Shown piece by piece: positions 14,551 to 21,546 of a stretch of DNA of 36,397 nucleotides. Origin of the DNA: Nonomuraea aridisoli (GTDB lineage Bacteria > Actinomycetota > Actinomycetes > Streptosporangiales > Streptosporangiaceae); contig NZ_POUD01000068.1 in assembly GCF_003236395.1 (NCBI RefSeq), positions 1-36,397 of the forward strand. The letters are read 5' to 3'. The translations under genes were made by a program, and so were the position numbers. Every line of letters starts with the position of its first letter. Position 1 is the stretch's first letter. The notes beneath the pieces were generated by a model that was not told the origin of the DNA, did no database searches, and saw only the letters and a list, made by a program, of their open reading frames with translations.

Positions 14551-15210
14551 ATGAAGATCGGCATCATCGGCGCGGGCAACATCGGCGCCACGCTCACCCG
14601 CAGGCTGACGGCGCTCGGCCACGACGTGGCGGTGGCCAACTCGCGCGGCCCGCACACCCTCCAGGACCTCGCCGAGGAGACCGGGGCGCGGGCGGTGACC
14701 GTCGAGGAGGCGCCGCGCGAGGCCGACGTGGTCGTGGTGACGATCCCCGAGTGCAGGGTGCCCGACCTGCCCGCCGGCCTGTTCGCCGACGCCGGCGAGG
14801 ACACGGTCGTGATCGACACGGGTAACTACTACCCGCGCCCGCGCGACGGGCGCATCGACGAGATCGAGAACGGCCTCCCCGAGAGCCGCTGGGTCGAGCG
14901 CCGGCTGGGCCGCCCGGTGGTCAAGGCGTTCAACAACATCTACGCCGACCACCTGTCCAACCTGGGCCGCCCGGCCGGGACGCCGGGGCGCATCGCGCTG
15001 CCCGTGGCGGGCGACGACCCGCGGGCCAAGGACGTCGTCATGCGGCTCGTCGACGAGCTCGGCTTCGACCCGGTGGACGCCGGCGGTCTCGACGAGTCAT
15101 GGCGGCAGCAGCCCGGCACGCCGGTCTACACGACGGACAAGGACGCGGCCGGCGTCCGCCGGGCCCTCGCCCAGGCCGGCCCGGAACGTACCGAAGAATG
15201 GCGCGCTTGA
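14551..15210 (+). CDS. NADPH:F420-reductase-like (NADP_F420) oxidoreductase
   Basis: A 219-residue Rossmann protein of the F420-dependent NADP oxidoreductase family. It starts MKIGIIGAGNIGATLTRRL (GxGxxG dinucleotide loop), followed by VAVANSRGPHTL, where Asn-Ser-Arg is the usual NADP 2'-phosphate-binding motif. Then come VVVVTIPECRVPDLP, DTGNYYPRPRDG and KAFNNIYADHL, all hallmarks of this family. The true substrate may be F420 or another small molecule; many actinobacterial members are annotated only by fold. The start is ATG at 14551 with GGGGGA upstream; a GTG 21 bases earlier lacks such a site. A TATGCT -10 box at 14506-14511 is a plausible promoter. An 11-bp inverted repeat spans its stop codon. 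Confidence 0.85.
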   Translation: MKIGIIGAGNIGATLTRRLTALGHDVAVANSRGPHTLQDLAEETGARAVTVEEAPREADVVVVTIPECRVPDLPAGLFADAGEDTVVIDTGNYYPRPRDGRIDEIENGLPESRWVERRLGRPVVKAFNNIYADHLSNLGRPAGTPGRIALPVAGDDPRAKDVVMRLVDELGFDPVDAGGLDESWRQQPGTPVYTTDKDAAGVRRALAQAGPERTEEWRA

Positions 15211-15225
15211 GGAACGGTACGTTCC
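15183..15225. promoter_or_regulatory. 11-bp inverted repeat across the reductase stop codon
   Basis: GGAACGTACCG (15183-15193) and CGGTACGTTCC (15215-15225) are exact reverse complements, 21 bp apart, enclosing the TGA at 15208-15210. The right arm is itself part of the palindrome GGAACG-GTA-CGTTCC (15211-15225). It may be a terminator stem-loop or two half-sites of an operator for the downstream gene, which starts 44 bp later. No T-run follows. Confidence 0.6.
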
Positions 15226-15268
15226 GCATCTTCTCCTAGCGTGTGCCGCAGCGCACGAAGGAGGACAT

Positions 15269-16396
15269 GTGATCGAACTGTCGTGGCCGCAGGTCAGCGC
15301 CAGACGCCTGGCCCGATCAGGGCTGCTCGCCCCCGGCATGGGAGAGGGGCTCGACGGGGTCGTGGCGGCCATGTGCGGGACGCACGCCCAGATCATGGCG
15401 GCCGCCGAGGCGTCCATCGGGCTGCGCGCGGGCGCCACCCGCGCGCACGTCCGCGACGCCCTGTGGAACACCCGCGCCCTGGTCAAGACGTACGGCCCGC
15501 GCGGCACCGTGCACCTGCTGCCCGCCCGCGACCTGCCCCGATGGGTGGGCGCCCTGTCGTCCGTGCCGCACGCCCACCACGCCGCTCCCGCGCCCGTGCG
15601 CATGACGCCCGAGCAGACCGGCCAGGTGGTGGCCGCCATCAGGGAGGCCGTCAGGAGCGGCCCGCTGACGATCGACGAGCTGAGCGAGGCCGTCGTCGCC
15701 GCCACCGGACCGTGGGCGGATGAACTCGTCATGCCCGCGTTCCAGGGCCGGTGGCCGCGCTGGCGGCAGGCGATGCCGGTCGCCGCCCACCGCGGCGCGT
15801 TCGTCTTCGGCCCGGCGCGCGGGCGCAAGGTCACCTACGCCGCCGCCCCGGACGCCCGCACCGCGCCGGACGACGGTCTCGCCTGGCTCGTCAGGAGCTA
15901 CCTCACCGCGTACGGGCCCGCGACGCCCGCGCAGTTCGCGCAGTGGGCGGGCGGACCCGCGCGGTGGGGGGCCGAGGCGTTCGCCCGGGTGGAGCTGGAG
16001 CAGGTGCTGCTGGAAGGGGAGCCGGCCTTCGTGCTCGCGGGCGACACCGGCGTGCCCGCCGAACGGCCGCGGAGCGTGCGGCTGCTGCCGTACTTCGACG
16101 CGTACGTGGTGGCCGGGCGCCCGCGCGAGCTGCTCTATCCCGGAGAGGCGGCGGCGCGGGCGCTGAACGGCGGGCAGGCGGGCAACTTCCCGGTCCTGCT
16201 CGTGGACGGCGAGGTGAGCGGCGTCTGGCATTCGCGGCGCTCCGGCTCCCGGATGGACATCACCGTCGAGACCCTGCGCGACCTCACTCCCGCGCAGTCA
16301 CGCGAGCTCGCCGACCAGGTGGAACGCCTCGGCGTGGTCATGGAGGCCCGACCCCGCCTGACCCTCGGCCCCGTCGCGGTGGGCCCGCACGCCTGA
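15269..16396 (+). CDS. AlkZ/YcaQ-like winged-helix DNA glycosylase homologue (HTH_42)
   Basis: A 375-residue protein of the winged-helix DNA-binding family that includes Streptomyces AlkZ and E. coli YcaQ, glycosylases that excise bulky alkyl-purines and unhook interstrand crosslinks. Matches include the N-terminal ARRLARSGLL, the LVKTYGPRGTVHLLPARDLPRW block with the family's RGTxH-like segment, WLVRSYLTAYGPATPAQFAQWAG, VRLLPYFDAYVVAGR and the C-terminal VWHSRR. Where characterised enzymes carry the catalytic Gln-x-Gln or Gln-x-Asp, this protein reads GTHAQIM (His39-Ala-Gln41), so activity may differ. The start is GTG at 15269 with AAGGAGG upstream. It is probably monocistronic. No toxin biosynthesis cluster is visible beside it. 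Confidence 0.85.
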   Translation: MIELSWPQVSARRLARSGLLAPGMGEGLDGVVAAMCGTHAQIMAAAEASIGLRAGATRAHVRDALWNTRALVKTYGPRGTVHLLPARDLPRWVGALSSVPHAHHAAPAPVRMTPEQTGQVVAAIREAVRSGPLTIDELSEAVVAATGPWADELVMPAFQGRWPRWRQAMPVAAHRGAFVFGPARGRKVTYAAAPDARTAPDDGLAWLVRSYLTAYGPATPAQFAQWAGGPARWGAEAFARVELEQVLLEGEPAFVLAGDTGVPAERPRSVRLLPYFDAYVVAGRPRELLYPGEAAARALNGGQAGNFPVLLVDGEVSGVWHSRRSGSRMDITVETLRDLTPAQSRELADQVERLGVVMEARPRLTLGPVAVGPHA

Positions 16397-16403
16397 CCTG
16401 GCT

Positions 16404-16434
16404 GGATGTTCCGTCCAGAATGGACGTATCATCC
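16404..16434 (+). promoter_or_regulatory. 31-bp dyad operator over a leaderless -10 box
   Basis: Inner arms CGTCCA (16412-16417) and TGGACG (16421-16426) flank GAA. Outer arms GGATG (16404-16408) and CATCC (16430-16434) share exactly the same centre (16419). The -10 box TATCAT (16427-16432) lies within the right half and ends seven bases before the GTG at 16440. The position suggests repression or ligand-controlled activation of the regulator-aminotransferase operon by its first product. Confidence 0.65.
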
Positions 16435-16439
16435 GAAAG

Positions 16440-17066
16440 GTGACCGACGACGACCCCCGCGTCCGGATGTGGGCGCCGGTGTGCGGAGCCGTGGCCGCGC
16501 TGCTGGCCCCGCACGCCGAGGTGATCCTGCACGACGCCCGCCGCGACCGCGTCCTGCGCGTGTGGAACCCGCTGTCCAGGCGCGCCACCGGCGACCCGTC
16601 CCTGCTCGGTGAGCTGGAGCGGCTCGACCCCACGGGCGACGGCGTCTACGGGCCGTACGAGAAGCTGCTGCCCGACGGCCGGCGGCTGTCGTCGGTCAGC
16701 GCCGTGTTGTGCGACCCCGACGGCCGGCCCTCCGCCGTGCTCTGCGTCAACCTTGACCGCACCCCGCTCGACCAGGCCGCCACGCTGCTCGCGGCCTTCG
16801 CCGCGCCCACCGCCCCCCGCCCCGAGCCGCTGTTCGAGCAGGACTGGACCGAGCGCGTCCACCAGATCGTCGGCACGTACGTCCGCGCGCACGGCCGCCC
16901 CGCCGAACGCCTGACCCGCGACGACCGGCTCGCCGTGCTGGCCGAGCTCGACGAGGCCGGCATCTTCGCCGTCCGCCGCGCCGTCCCCGTCGTCGCCTCC
17001 GCCCTGCGGATCTCCCGATCCACCCTGTACGCCCTGCTGTCCGACCTGCGAAGGACCCCATCGTGA
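16440..17066 (+). CDS. YheO/DauR-type PAS-HTH transcriptional regulator
   Basis: A 208-residue regulator with an N-terminal YheO-like PAS domain (about 8-115; VWAPVCGAVAALLAPHAEVILHD with the typical YGPYEKLL and SAVLCVNLD segments) and a C-terminal helix-turn-helix (about 150-205; DRLAVLAELDEAGIFAVRRAVPVVASAL then ISRSTLYALL). DauR relatives control D-amino-acid or amino-acid catabolism in response to small ligands bound by the PAS domain. It starts with GTG at 16440, from a leaderless promoter embedded in the dyad just upstream. Its stop overlaps the start of the aminotransferase (GTGA at 17063-17066), so the two are made in fixed ratio. The ligand is likely an amino acid handled by the partner enzyme (inference). 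Confidence 0.88.
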   Translation: MTDDDPRVRMWAPVCGAVAALLAPHAEVILHDARRDRVLRVWNPLSRRATGDPSLLGELERLDPTGDGVYGPYEKLLPDGRRLSSVSAVLCDPDGRPSAVLCVNLDRTPLDQAATLLAAFAAPTAPRPEPLFEQDWTERVHQIVGTYVRAHGRPAERLTRDDRLAVLAELDEAGIFAVRRAVPVVASALRISRSTLYALLSDLRRTPS

Positions 17067-18202
17067 CCCGTCTGCCCGACTTCCGGCTCGAAGTGCACTT
17101 CTCCCGCTGGGAGTTCGGCGCCCGCCACCACCTGACCGCCTCCGACGCCCAGACCATGACCATGACGGAGCTGCTCGCCCTGGCCGACGACGAGGACCGG
17201 CACGCCTGGGAGACCCTGTCGCTCGGCTACACCCAGACCTACGGCGACCCCGGGCTGCGCCGCGCCGTCGCCGCCGCCTACGACCACGTGGACGAGGACG
17301 ACGTCATCTGCTTCGCCGGCGCCGAGGAGGGCCTCTACCTCGCCATGCAGGTACTGCTCGGACCCGGCGACCACGCCGTGGTGGTGACGCCCGCCTACCA
17401 GGCCGCCGAGACCGTCCCGCTCTCCCTGTGCGAGGTCACCGGCGTCGCCCTCGACCCCGCCCGCGACTGGGCCCTCGACCTCGACGAGGTGCGCGCCGCG
17501 ATCCGCCCGAACACCCGGCTGGTCGCCGTCAACTTCCCCAACAACCCCACCGGCAAGGTCATCGACGCCGCCGACTTCGCCCGGCTCGCCGAGTTGTGCG
17601 ACGAACGCGGCGTGCGGCTGTTCAGCGACGAGGTCTACCGCGGCCTCGAACGCGACCCCGCCCGTACGCTGCCGCAGGCCGCCGACCTGTCGCCGAAGGC
17701 CCTGTCGCTCAACGTCACCTCCAAGTCCCTCGGCCTGCCCGGGCTGCGCGTCGGCTGGATCGCCTGCCGCGACCGCGAGCTGCGCTCCCGGCTGGAACGC
17801 GCCAAGCACTACACGACGATCTGCAACTCCGCGCCGAGCGAGGTGCTCGCCCGCGTCGCCGTCAAGGCCCGCGACCGCATCCTGGCCCGCAACCGGGCGA
17901 TCATCGCCGCCAACCTGCCGAAGTTCGAGGCGTTCTTCGCCGCGCACGCCGGCCTGTTCGAGTGGCGGGCGCCCGACGGCGGCTGCGTCGCCTACCCCCG
18001 TTACCTGGGCGCGGACGGCGTGGAGGCGTTCTGCGCCGACCTGCTGGCCGAGGCCGGGGTGCTGCTGCTCCCGGCGAGCGTCTACCGCTCCGAGCTCACG
18101 CCGCTCCCGGACGACCGGTTCCGCGTCGGCATCGGCCGACGAGACCCCGAACCCGCCCTGGACGCCATCACCGCTTACCTGAAAGGGCGTAACACTCCCT
18201 GA
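17063..18202 (+). CDS. PLP-dependent aminotransferase, class I/II
   Basis: A 379-residue fold-type I aminotransferase. Visible motifs: LSLGYTQTYGDPGLRRAVAAAY (substrate entry), VVVTPAYQAAE, VAVNFPNNPTGKV (NNPTG with the Asn that contacts PLP), LFSDEVYRGLE (Asp to the PLP nitrogen), the Schiff-base Lys in VTSKSLGLPGLRVGW, and the C-terminal FRVGIGR with the carboxylate-binding Arg. It transfers an amino group from an amino acid to a 2-oxo acid in the cytosol; specificity cannot be read. Its GTG overlaps the stop of the YheO-type regulator, so it is the likely target and metabolic partner of that regulator. Confidence 0.93.
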   Translation: MTRLPDFRLEVHFSRWEFGARHHLTASDAQTMTMTELLALADDEDRHAWETLSLGYTQTYGDPGLRRAVAAAYDHVDEDDVICFAGAEEGLYLAMQVLLGPGDHAVVVTPAYQAAETVPLSLCEVTGVALDPARDWALDLDEVRAAIRPNTRLVAVNFPNNPTGKVIDAADFARLAELCDERGVRLFSDEVYRGLERDPARTLPQAADLSPKALSLNVTSKSLGLPGLRVGWIACRDRELRSRLERAKHYTTICNSAPSEVLARVAVKARDRILARNRAIIAANLPKFEAFFAAHAGLFEWRAPDGGCVAYPRYLGADGVEAFCADLLAEAGVLLLPASVYRSELTPLPDDRFRVGIGRRDPEPALDAITAYLKGRNTP

Positions 18203-18225
18203 AGTACGCCATACTAGGGAACGTC

Positions 18226-18627
18226 ATGGAGTACTACACCGTGGAGCAGGCAGCCGCCGTGCTCGGGCTGCACGTCAAGACCGTGCGTCTTTACGTACGC
18301 GACGGCCGGCTGCCCGCCGTGAGGGTCGGCAGGCGCTACCGGATCGCCAAGGACGACCTGGCGGCGTTCGCCGGGCTGCCCCTCGGCGAGCCGGTCGCGC
18401 CGCGCCGCGCCGAGGTGTCGAGCATCGTCCAGATCGACGGTCTGCCGAGGGCCGAGATGGACCGGGTCAGCACGATGGTCCTGGCCTCGCTGGCCGGCCG
18501 GCCGCACGGCCTGCGCGTCGAGTTCGTCTACGACGAGGAACGCGCCCATCTCAAGGTCATCGTGCTGGGCGGGCTGGAGGAGAGCGCGCAGGTGCTCCGG
18601 ATCATCGACGCACTCGTGGGAGGCTGA
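18226..18627 (+). CDS. Excisionase/MerR-like HTH protein with C-terminal domain
   Basis: A 133-residue protein. Residues 1-50 are an excisionase-type winged helix-turn-helix (MEYYTVEQAAAVLGLHVKTVRLYVRDGRLPAVRVGRRYRI, quoted here only to define its extent as residues 1-40, key VKTVR and GRRYRI). The C-terminal 70 residues (VSSIVQIDGLPR, MVLASLAGRPHG, LKVIVLGG) are a small alpha/beta domain seen in many stand-alone actinobacterial HTH proteins. It is not evidence of an integrated element: no integrase is near. The start is ATG at 18226. Arms AGTA (18203-18206) and TACT (18212-18215) form a small dyad upstream. The DUF4180 gene follows after 2 bp, so they form an operon. Confidence 0.85.
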   Translation: MEYYTVEQAAAVLGLHVKTVRLYVRDGRLPAVRVGRRYRIAKDDLAAFAGLPLGEPVAPRRAEVSSIVQIDGLPRAEMDRVSTMVLASLAGRPHGLRVEFVYDEERAHLKVIVLGGLEESAQVLRIIDALVGG

Positions 18628-18629
18628 CC

Positions 18630-18977
18630 ATGGAACTGCCCGCCGACGTCCTCGTCTGCGACCCGCAGGGCGAGCCCCTGCGCGAGCCCCGCCACGCGCT
18701 CGACCTCATCGGCGAGGCGTGGGGCCGCGGGGCCATCTGGGTGGCCGTCCCCGCCGGGCGGCTGCACGACGACTTCTTCGCCCTCGGCACCGGCGTGGCC
18801 GGGGAGATCGTGCAGAAGTTCGCGAACTACCGCCTCGGGCTCGCGATCGTGGGCGACATCTCCCGCCACACCGCCGGGAGCTCGGCCCTGCGCGCGTGGG
18901 TGGGGGAGGCCAACCGCGGCGACCAGCTGTGGTTCGTCCGCGACCTCGAGGAGCTGGCCTCCAGGAGGGCCGGCTGA
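18630..18977 (+). CDS. DUF4180 family protein
   Basis: A 115-residue protein matching DUF4180 along its whole length: DLIGEAWGRGAIWVAVPAG, then FFALGTGVAGEIVQKFANYRLGLAIVGD, and the ending GDQLWFVRDLEEL, in the family's usual positions. The function is unknown; the fold is probably a small alpha/beta domain in the cytosol. It begins 2 bp after the stop of the HTH gene, and this pairing with a small HTH protein suggests a regulator plus accessory protein. The start is ATG at 18630, within the ribosome reach of the preceding gene. It is convergent with the HxlR gene, 17 bp apart. Confidence 0.85.
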   Translation: MELPADVLVCDPQGEPLREPRHALDLIGEAWGRGAIWVAVPAGRLHDDFFALGTGVAGEIVQKFANYRLGLAIVGDISRHTAGSSALRAWVGEANRGDQLWFVRDLEELASRRAG

Positions 18978-18994
18978 CCTCCGCGCACCGGTGC

Positions 18995-19444
18995 TCAGGA
19001 GTGCCGGCGCACCGAGGTCGTGTCGCTCGTCAGCGGTGATCCGTCCGCTGCCACGGGCAGGAGGTCGGGCACGGGGGAGCCGTCGCCGTCGACCAGGACC
19101 GAGTACGGCTCGCCCGCCTCGAAGGCGTGACGTTCGCCCCACTGCCGCAGCGTGACGATCACGGGGAAGAGGTCTTTGCCCGCCTCGGTGAGCGCGTACA
19201 GCCTGCGTCTGCCCGAAGGGGCGTCGACCTGGGTGAGCAGGCCGTGCGCGGTGAGCTTGCGCAGCCGCTCGGTCAGGATGTTGCGGGCGATGCCGGTGCG
19301 CTGCTGGAAGTCGGTGAACGAACGGGCGCCGTCCATCGCGTCGCGGATGATGAGCAGGCTCCACCGGTCGCCGACCAGATCGACCGTGCGGGCGACCGGG
19401 CAGCTCGGGTCCGTCCACGCGGGGCTCCGTCCGTCGCCTGCCAT
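18995..19444 (-). CDS. HxlR-family transcriptional regulator
   Basis: A 149-residue winged-helix regulator. The HxlR signature is complete: CPVARTVDLVGDRWSLLIIRD, FTDFQQRTGIARNILTERLRKL, the wing GRRRLYALTEAG and FPVIVTLRQWGERH. The last 40 residues are a variable tail. HxlR proteins dimerise and often repress a divergent gene in response to an electrophile or small ligand. Here the divergent gene is an MFS exporter, and two nearly identical 17-bp boxes lie between the starts. The start is ATG at 19444 with GGAGGG just upstream. It probably represses both itself and the exporter. Confidence 0.92.
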   Translation of the reverse strand: MAGDGRSPAWTDPSCPVARTVDLVGDRWSLLIIRDAMDGARSFTDFQQRTGIARNILTERLRKLTAHGLLTQVDAPSGRRRLYALTEAGKDLFPVIVTLRQWGERHAFEAGEPYSVLVDGDGSPVPDLLPVAADGSPLTSDTTSVRRHS

Positions 19445-19457
19445 CAGCCCTCCAATG

Positions 19458-19512
19458 AGTTGCGTAATGAAACCATTCTGGCCTACGCTCCGATCAGTTG
19501 CAAAATGAAACC
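19458..19512. promoter_or_regulatory. Two direct-repeat boxes between hxlR-type gene and MFS gene
   Basis: Box 1 AGTTGCGTAATGAAACC (19458-19474) and box 2 AGTTGCAAAATGAAACC (19496-19512) differ at two positions and are 38 bp apart start to start. One lies beside each divergent start. Such AGTTGC-type boxes fit HxlR binding sites in actinomycetes. Confidence 0.7.
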
Positions 19513-19529
19513 GATCGGGGGGTGTGCAG

Positions 19530-20810
19530 GTGAACCGGCGGACGAGGCTGCTGCTGGCGGCGGTGTGCGGGGTCGCGGTGGCGAGCGTCTACGCGGGGCA
19601 GCCGGTGCTGGGCCCGATGGGGCGCGACCTGGGCGTTCCGGTCGGCTCGCTCGGCTCGCTCGGCTGGTTCGTGGCGACCGGCCAGGTCGGCTATCTGGCG
19701 GGGCTGGTGCTGCTGGTGCCGTTGGGCGACATGCTCGACCGCAGGCGCCTGATCGCCGGGCACCTCGCCCTGGTGGCCGCGGGAACGGCGCTCACCGCCG
19801 CCGCCCCGGTCGCCTGGGCGGCGTTCTCCGGGCTGGCCGCGGCGGGCGTGTTCGCGGTGGTGGTGCAGACCGCCGTCGCGTACACGGCGTCGATCTCCCC
19901 GTCCGCCGAGCGCGGGCGCAACCTCGGGATCGTGACCTCGGGCGTGGTGATCGGCATCCTCGGCGCGCGCGTCGTCGCGGGAGTCCTCGCGGACCTGTGG
20001 GGGTGGCGGAGCGTCTACCTGGCCCTGTCGATCCTCGCCGCCGTGCTGGCGCTGCTCACCCTTACCCTGCTGACCGAGGACGTCCGCCCGAGCCCGGCAC
20101 GGTACAGGCGGGTCCTCCGGTCCTTCGGCGGGCTGTTCACCCAGCCGGTGTTCCTCAGCCGCGGGCTGATCGCGTTCTTCCTGTTCGCCTCGTTCGGCAC
20201 CCTGTGGAGCGGCATGGCCCTGCCGCTGGCCGGTGCGCCGTGGCACCTCGGCGAAGCGCAGATCGGGCTCTTCGGCGTCGCCGGGCTCGCCGGAGCTCTC
20301 GGCGCCGCCCGGTCCGGACGCTGGGGCGACGCCGGGCGCGCGCGTCAGGTCACCGGCATCGCGCTCGTCCTCCTGCTCGCCTCCTGGGCCGCGATCGGGC
20401 AACTCCCGTGGTCGCTGCCGCTGCTGATCCTCGGCGTGGTCCTGCTCGACTTCGCCGTTCAAGCCGTGCACGTGAGCAACCAGCACACTCTGGCCACCGT
20501 CTGTCCCAGCCGGACCAGCACCACCATCGGCGCCTACATGGTCTTCTACTCCCTCGGTTCGGCCCTGGGAGCGGCCGCGACCACGGCCCTGTTCGACGCC
20601 GCCGGCTGGACCGGCCCCACCGTCCTCGGCGCGACGCTCGCGCTCTGCGCCCTCGTCACCTCCGCGTTCGGCGTCGCGCCTCCGGCGGTCAGCGGGTCCT
20701 GTGATGGCGTCGTTTCCGCGGGGGTCGCGACCGCACGTCGGGCAGGGCCCACGGAGCGCGGCCATGACGGAGGTGACCGGCGAAGAACATGCCGATCCCC
20801 CTCGGCATGA
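19530..20810 (+). CDS. MFS transporter (drug/metabolite exporter type)
   Basis: A 426-residue major facilitator with about 12 hydrophobic helices. The conserved loop 2-3 motif appears as GDMLDRRRLI and the helix-5 antiporter-like glycine motif as GVVIGILGARVVAGVLADLWGWRSVYL. The family is the bacterial MFS exporter group (YnfM/AraJ-like), so export of a toxic compound by proton antiport is likely. The start is GTG at 19530, seven bases after GGGGGG; GTG at 19524 is too close to it. The last 35-40 residues (after FGVAPPA) are polar and low in hydrophobicity and overlap the convergent Nudix gene by 122 bp, as if the original stop had been lost. Divergent HxlR is its probable repressor. Confidence 0.9.
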   Translation: MNRRTRLLLAAVCGVAVASVYAGQPVLGPMGRDLGVPVGSLGSLGWFVATGQVGYLAGLVLLVPLGDMLDRRRLIAGHLALVAAGTALTAAAPVAWAAFSGLAAAGVFAVVVQTAVAYTASISPSAERGRNLGIVTSGVVIGILGARVVAGVLADLWGWRSVYLALSILAAVLALLTLTLLTEDVRPSPARYRRVLRSFGGLFTQPVFLSRGLIAFFLFASFGTLWSGMALPLAGAPWHLGEAQIGLFGVAGLAGALGAARSGRWGDAGRARQVTGIALVLLLASWAAIGQLPWSLPLLILGVVLLDFAVQAVHVSNQHTLATVCPSRTSTTIGAYMVFYSLGSALGAAATTALFDAAGWTGPTVLGATLALCALVTSAFGVAPPAVSGSCDGVVSAGVATARRAGPTERGHDGGDRRRTCRSPSA

Positions 20811-21147
20811 AGCCGGCGGCATGGACGGCGGCGGGGGTGAGCTCGATGCCGTCCCAGAAACACCCGCTGGGCGCTGGAACGCGGCGTAAGTCGTCGTGGT
20901 CCGCGATGTGCGCCACGAACACGTACTCGTCGCGGTCGCCCGTCCGGTCGACGTGAACGAGCGGACCGATGGCCGCCTCGACGCCGAACCGCTCGCGCAG
21001 GACGCGTCGCAGCGCGTCCTGGAAGGCCGCCACGGCGGCATCGACCACACCGCCGGGCAGGAAATGGACGACGCCTGGCAAGCCCTGCCCCAGGGTCAGG
21101 AGCCGTCCGTCCGGCGTTTCGACGACGGCGCTCAAACGAACAGACAT
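20689..21147 (-). CDS. Nudix-fold protein with degenerate catalytic box
   Basis: A 152-residue protein with Nudix-hydrolase layout: MSVRLSAVVETPDGRLLTL, then LPGGVVDAAVAAFQDALRR and VLRERFGVEAAIGPLVHV. The Nudix box normally reads G-x5-E-x7-REUxEExGU. Here the expected REVxEE segment is RRVLRER, so the first Glu and one of the metal-binding Glu pair are replaced by Arg. It may be inactive or have another role. The start is ATG at 21147, with AGAGGGG upstream; ATG at 21150 is adjacent. Its last 122 bp overlap the end of the convergent MFS gene, and the Arg-rich end (RPPRKRRHHRTR) may be a late extension. Confidence 0.7.
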   Translation of the reverse strand: MSVRLSAVVETPDGRLLTLGQGLPGVVHFLPGGVVDAAVAAFQDALRRVLRERFGVEAAIGPLVHVDRTGDRDEYVFVAHIADHDDLRRVPAPSGCFWDGIELTPAAVHAAGFMPRGIGMFFAGHLRHGRAPWALPDVRSRPPRKRRHHRTR

Positions 21148-21187
21148 CATCGGCCCCTCTCGGCTGCTCAGGGGGAAAGACGACGGT

Positions 21188-21232
21188 CCCGCCGCCCAGG
21201 GGAGGGCGACGGGACCGGGGTGGGGCGGCGGG
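21188..21232 (-). terminator. Strong terminator after the His-rich secreted protein gene
   Basis: Arms CCCGCCGCCC (21188-21197) and GGGCGGCGGG (21223-21232) pair perfectly over 10 bp, with a 25-nt loop that can itself pair. On the minus strand the stem begins right after the stop codon and is followed by GTCGTCTTTCC. It separates this gene from the Nudix gene. Confidence 0.7.
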
Positions 21233-21511
21233 TCAGTCGCGCCAGTCCCACTTGTGGTCGTCCTTGTGGTCGTCCTTGTGGTGGGAGTGCTTCCAGGCGT
21301 CCTTGCAGGCGTCGGAGTCGCGCTTGCCGGTGAAGATGCCGTCCTTGGTGACGAAGTCGAAGCTGCGGTCGTCGCTGATCCACAGACCGCAGTGGTGCTG
21401 GTCCTTGTGGTGCCGGTCGTGCCTGTCGTCGGCGGCGGCGGGACCGGCGGACGCGAACAGCGCGGCCGCGGTGAGCAGCGCGCCGCCGGCGGCGATGAGG
21501 CTCCTTGACAT
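21233..21511 (-). CDS. Small secreted His/Asp-rich protein
   Basis: A 92-residue precursor. Residues 1-27 are a classical signal peptide (MSRSLIAAGG, hydrophobic core, cleavage near AAA-DD). The mature 65 residues are unusually rich in His, Asp and Lys: DDRHDRHHKDQHH at the front and HKDDHKDDHKWD at the end. The core DFVTKDGIFTGKRDSDAC carries two Cys (in HHCGLW and DACKDAW) that could make one disulfide. This composition suggests metal binding (zinc, copper or nickel), but no family was recognised. The start is ATG at 21511 with GGGGGAG six bases upstream. A perfect 18-bp dyad overlaps the promoter, and a terminator follows, so it is its own regulated unit. Confidence 0.8.
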   Translation of the reverse strand: MSRSLIAAGGALLTAAALFASAGPAAADDRHDRHHKDQHHCGLWISDDRSFDFVTKDGIFTGKRDSDACKDAWKHSHHKDDHKDDHKWDWRD

Positions 21512-21546
21512 ATCTCTCCCCCTGTGATCTCGGAATGACGTCGGCC

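Noticed and set aside
14551..18202. A natural-product gene cluster around the reductase, glycosylase and aminotransferase, with the glycosylase as self-resistance.
   Set aside because: There is no assembly-line enzyme, tailoring set or exporter in this stretch, and the genes are in separately promoted units.
18226..18627. Excisionase-like HTH protein as a sign of an integrated mobile element.
   Set aside because: No integrase, tRNA, attachment repeats or phage genes are nearby, and stand-alone proteins of this type are common regulators.
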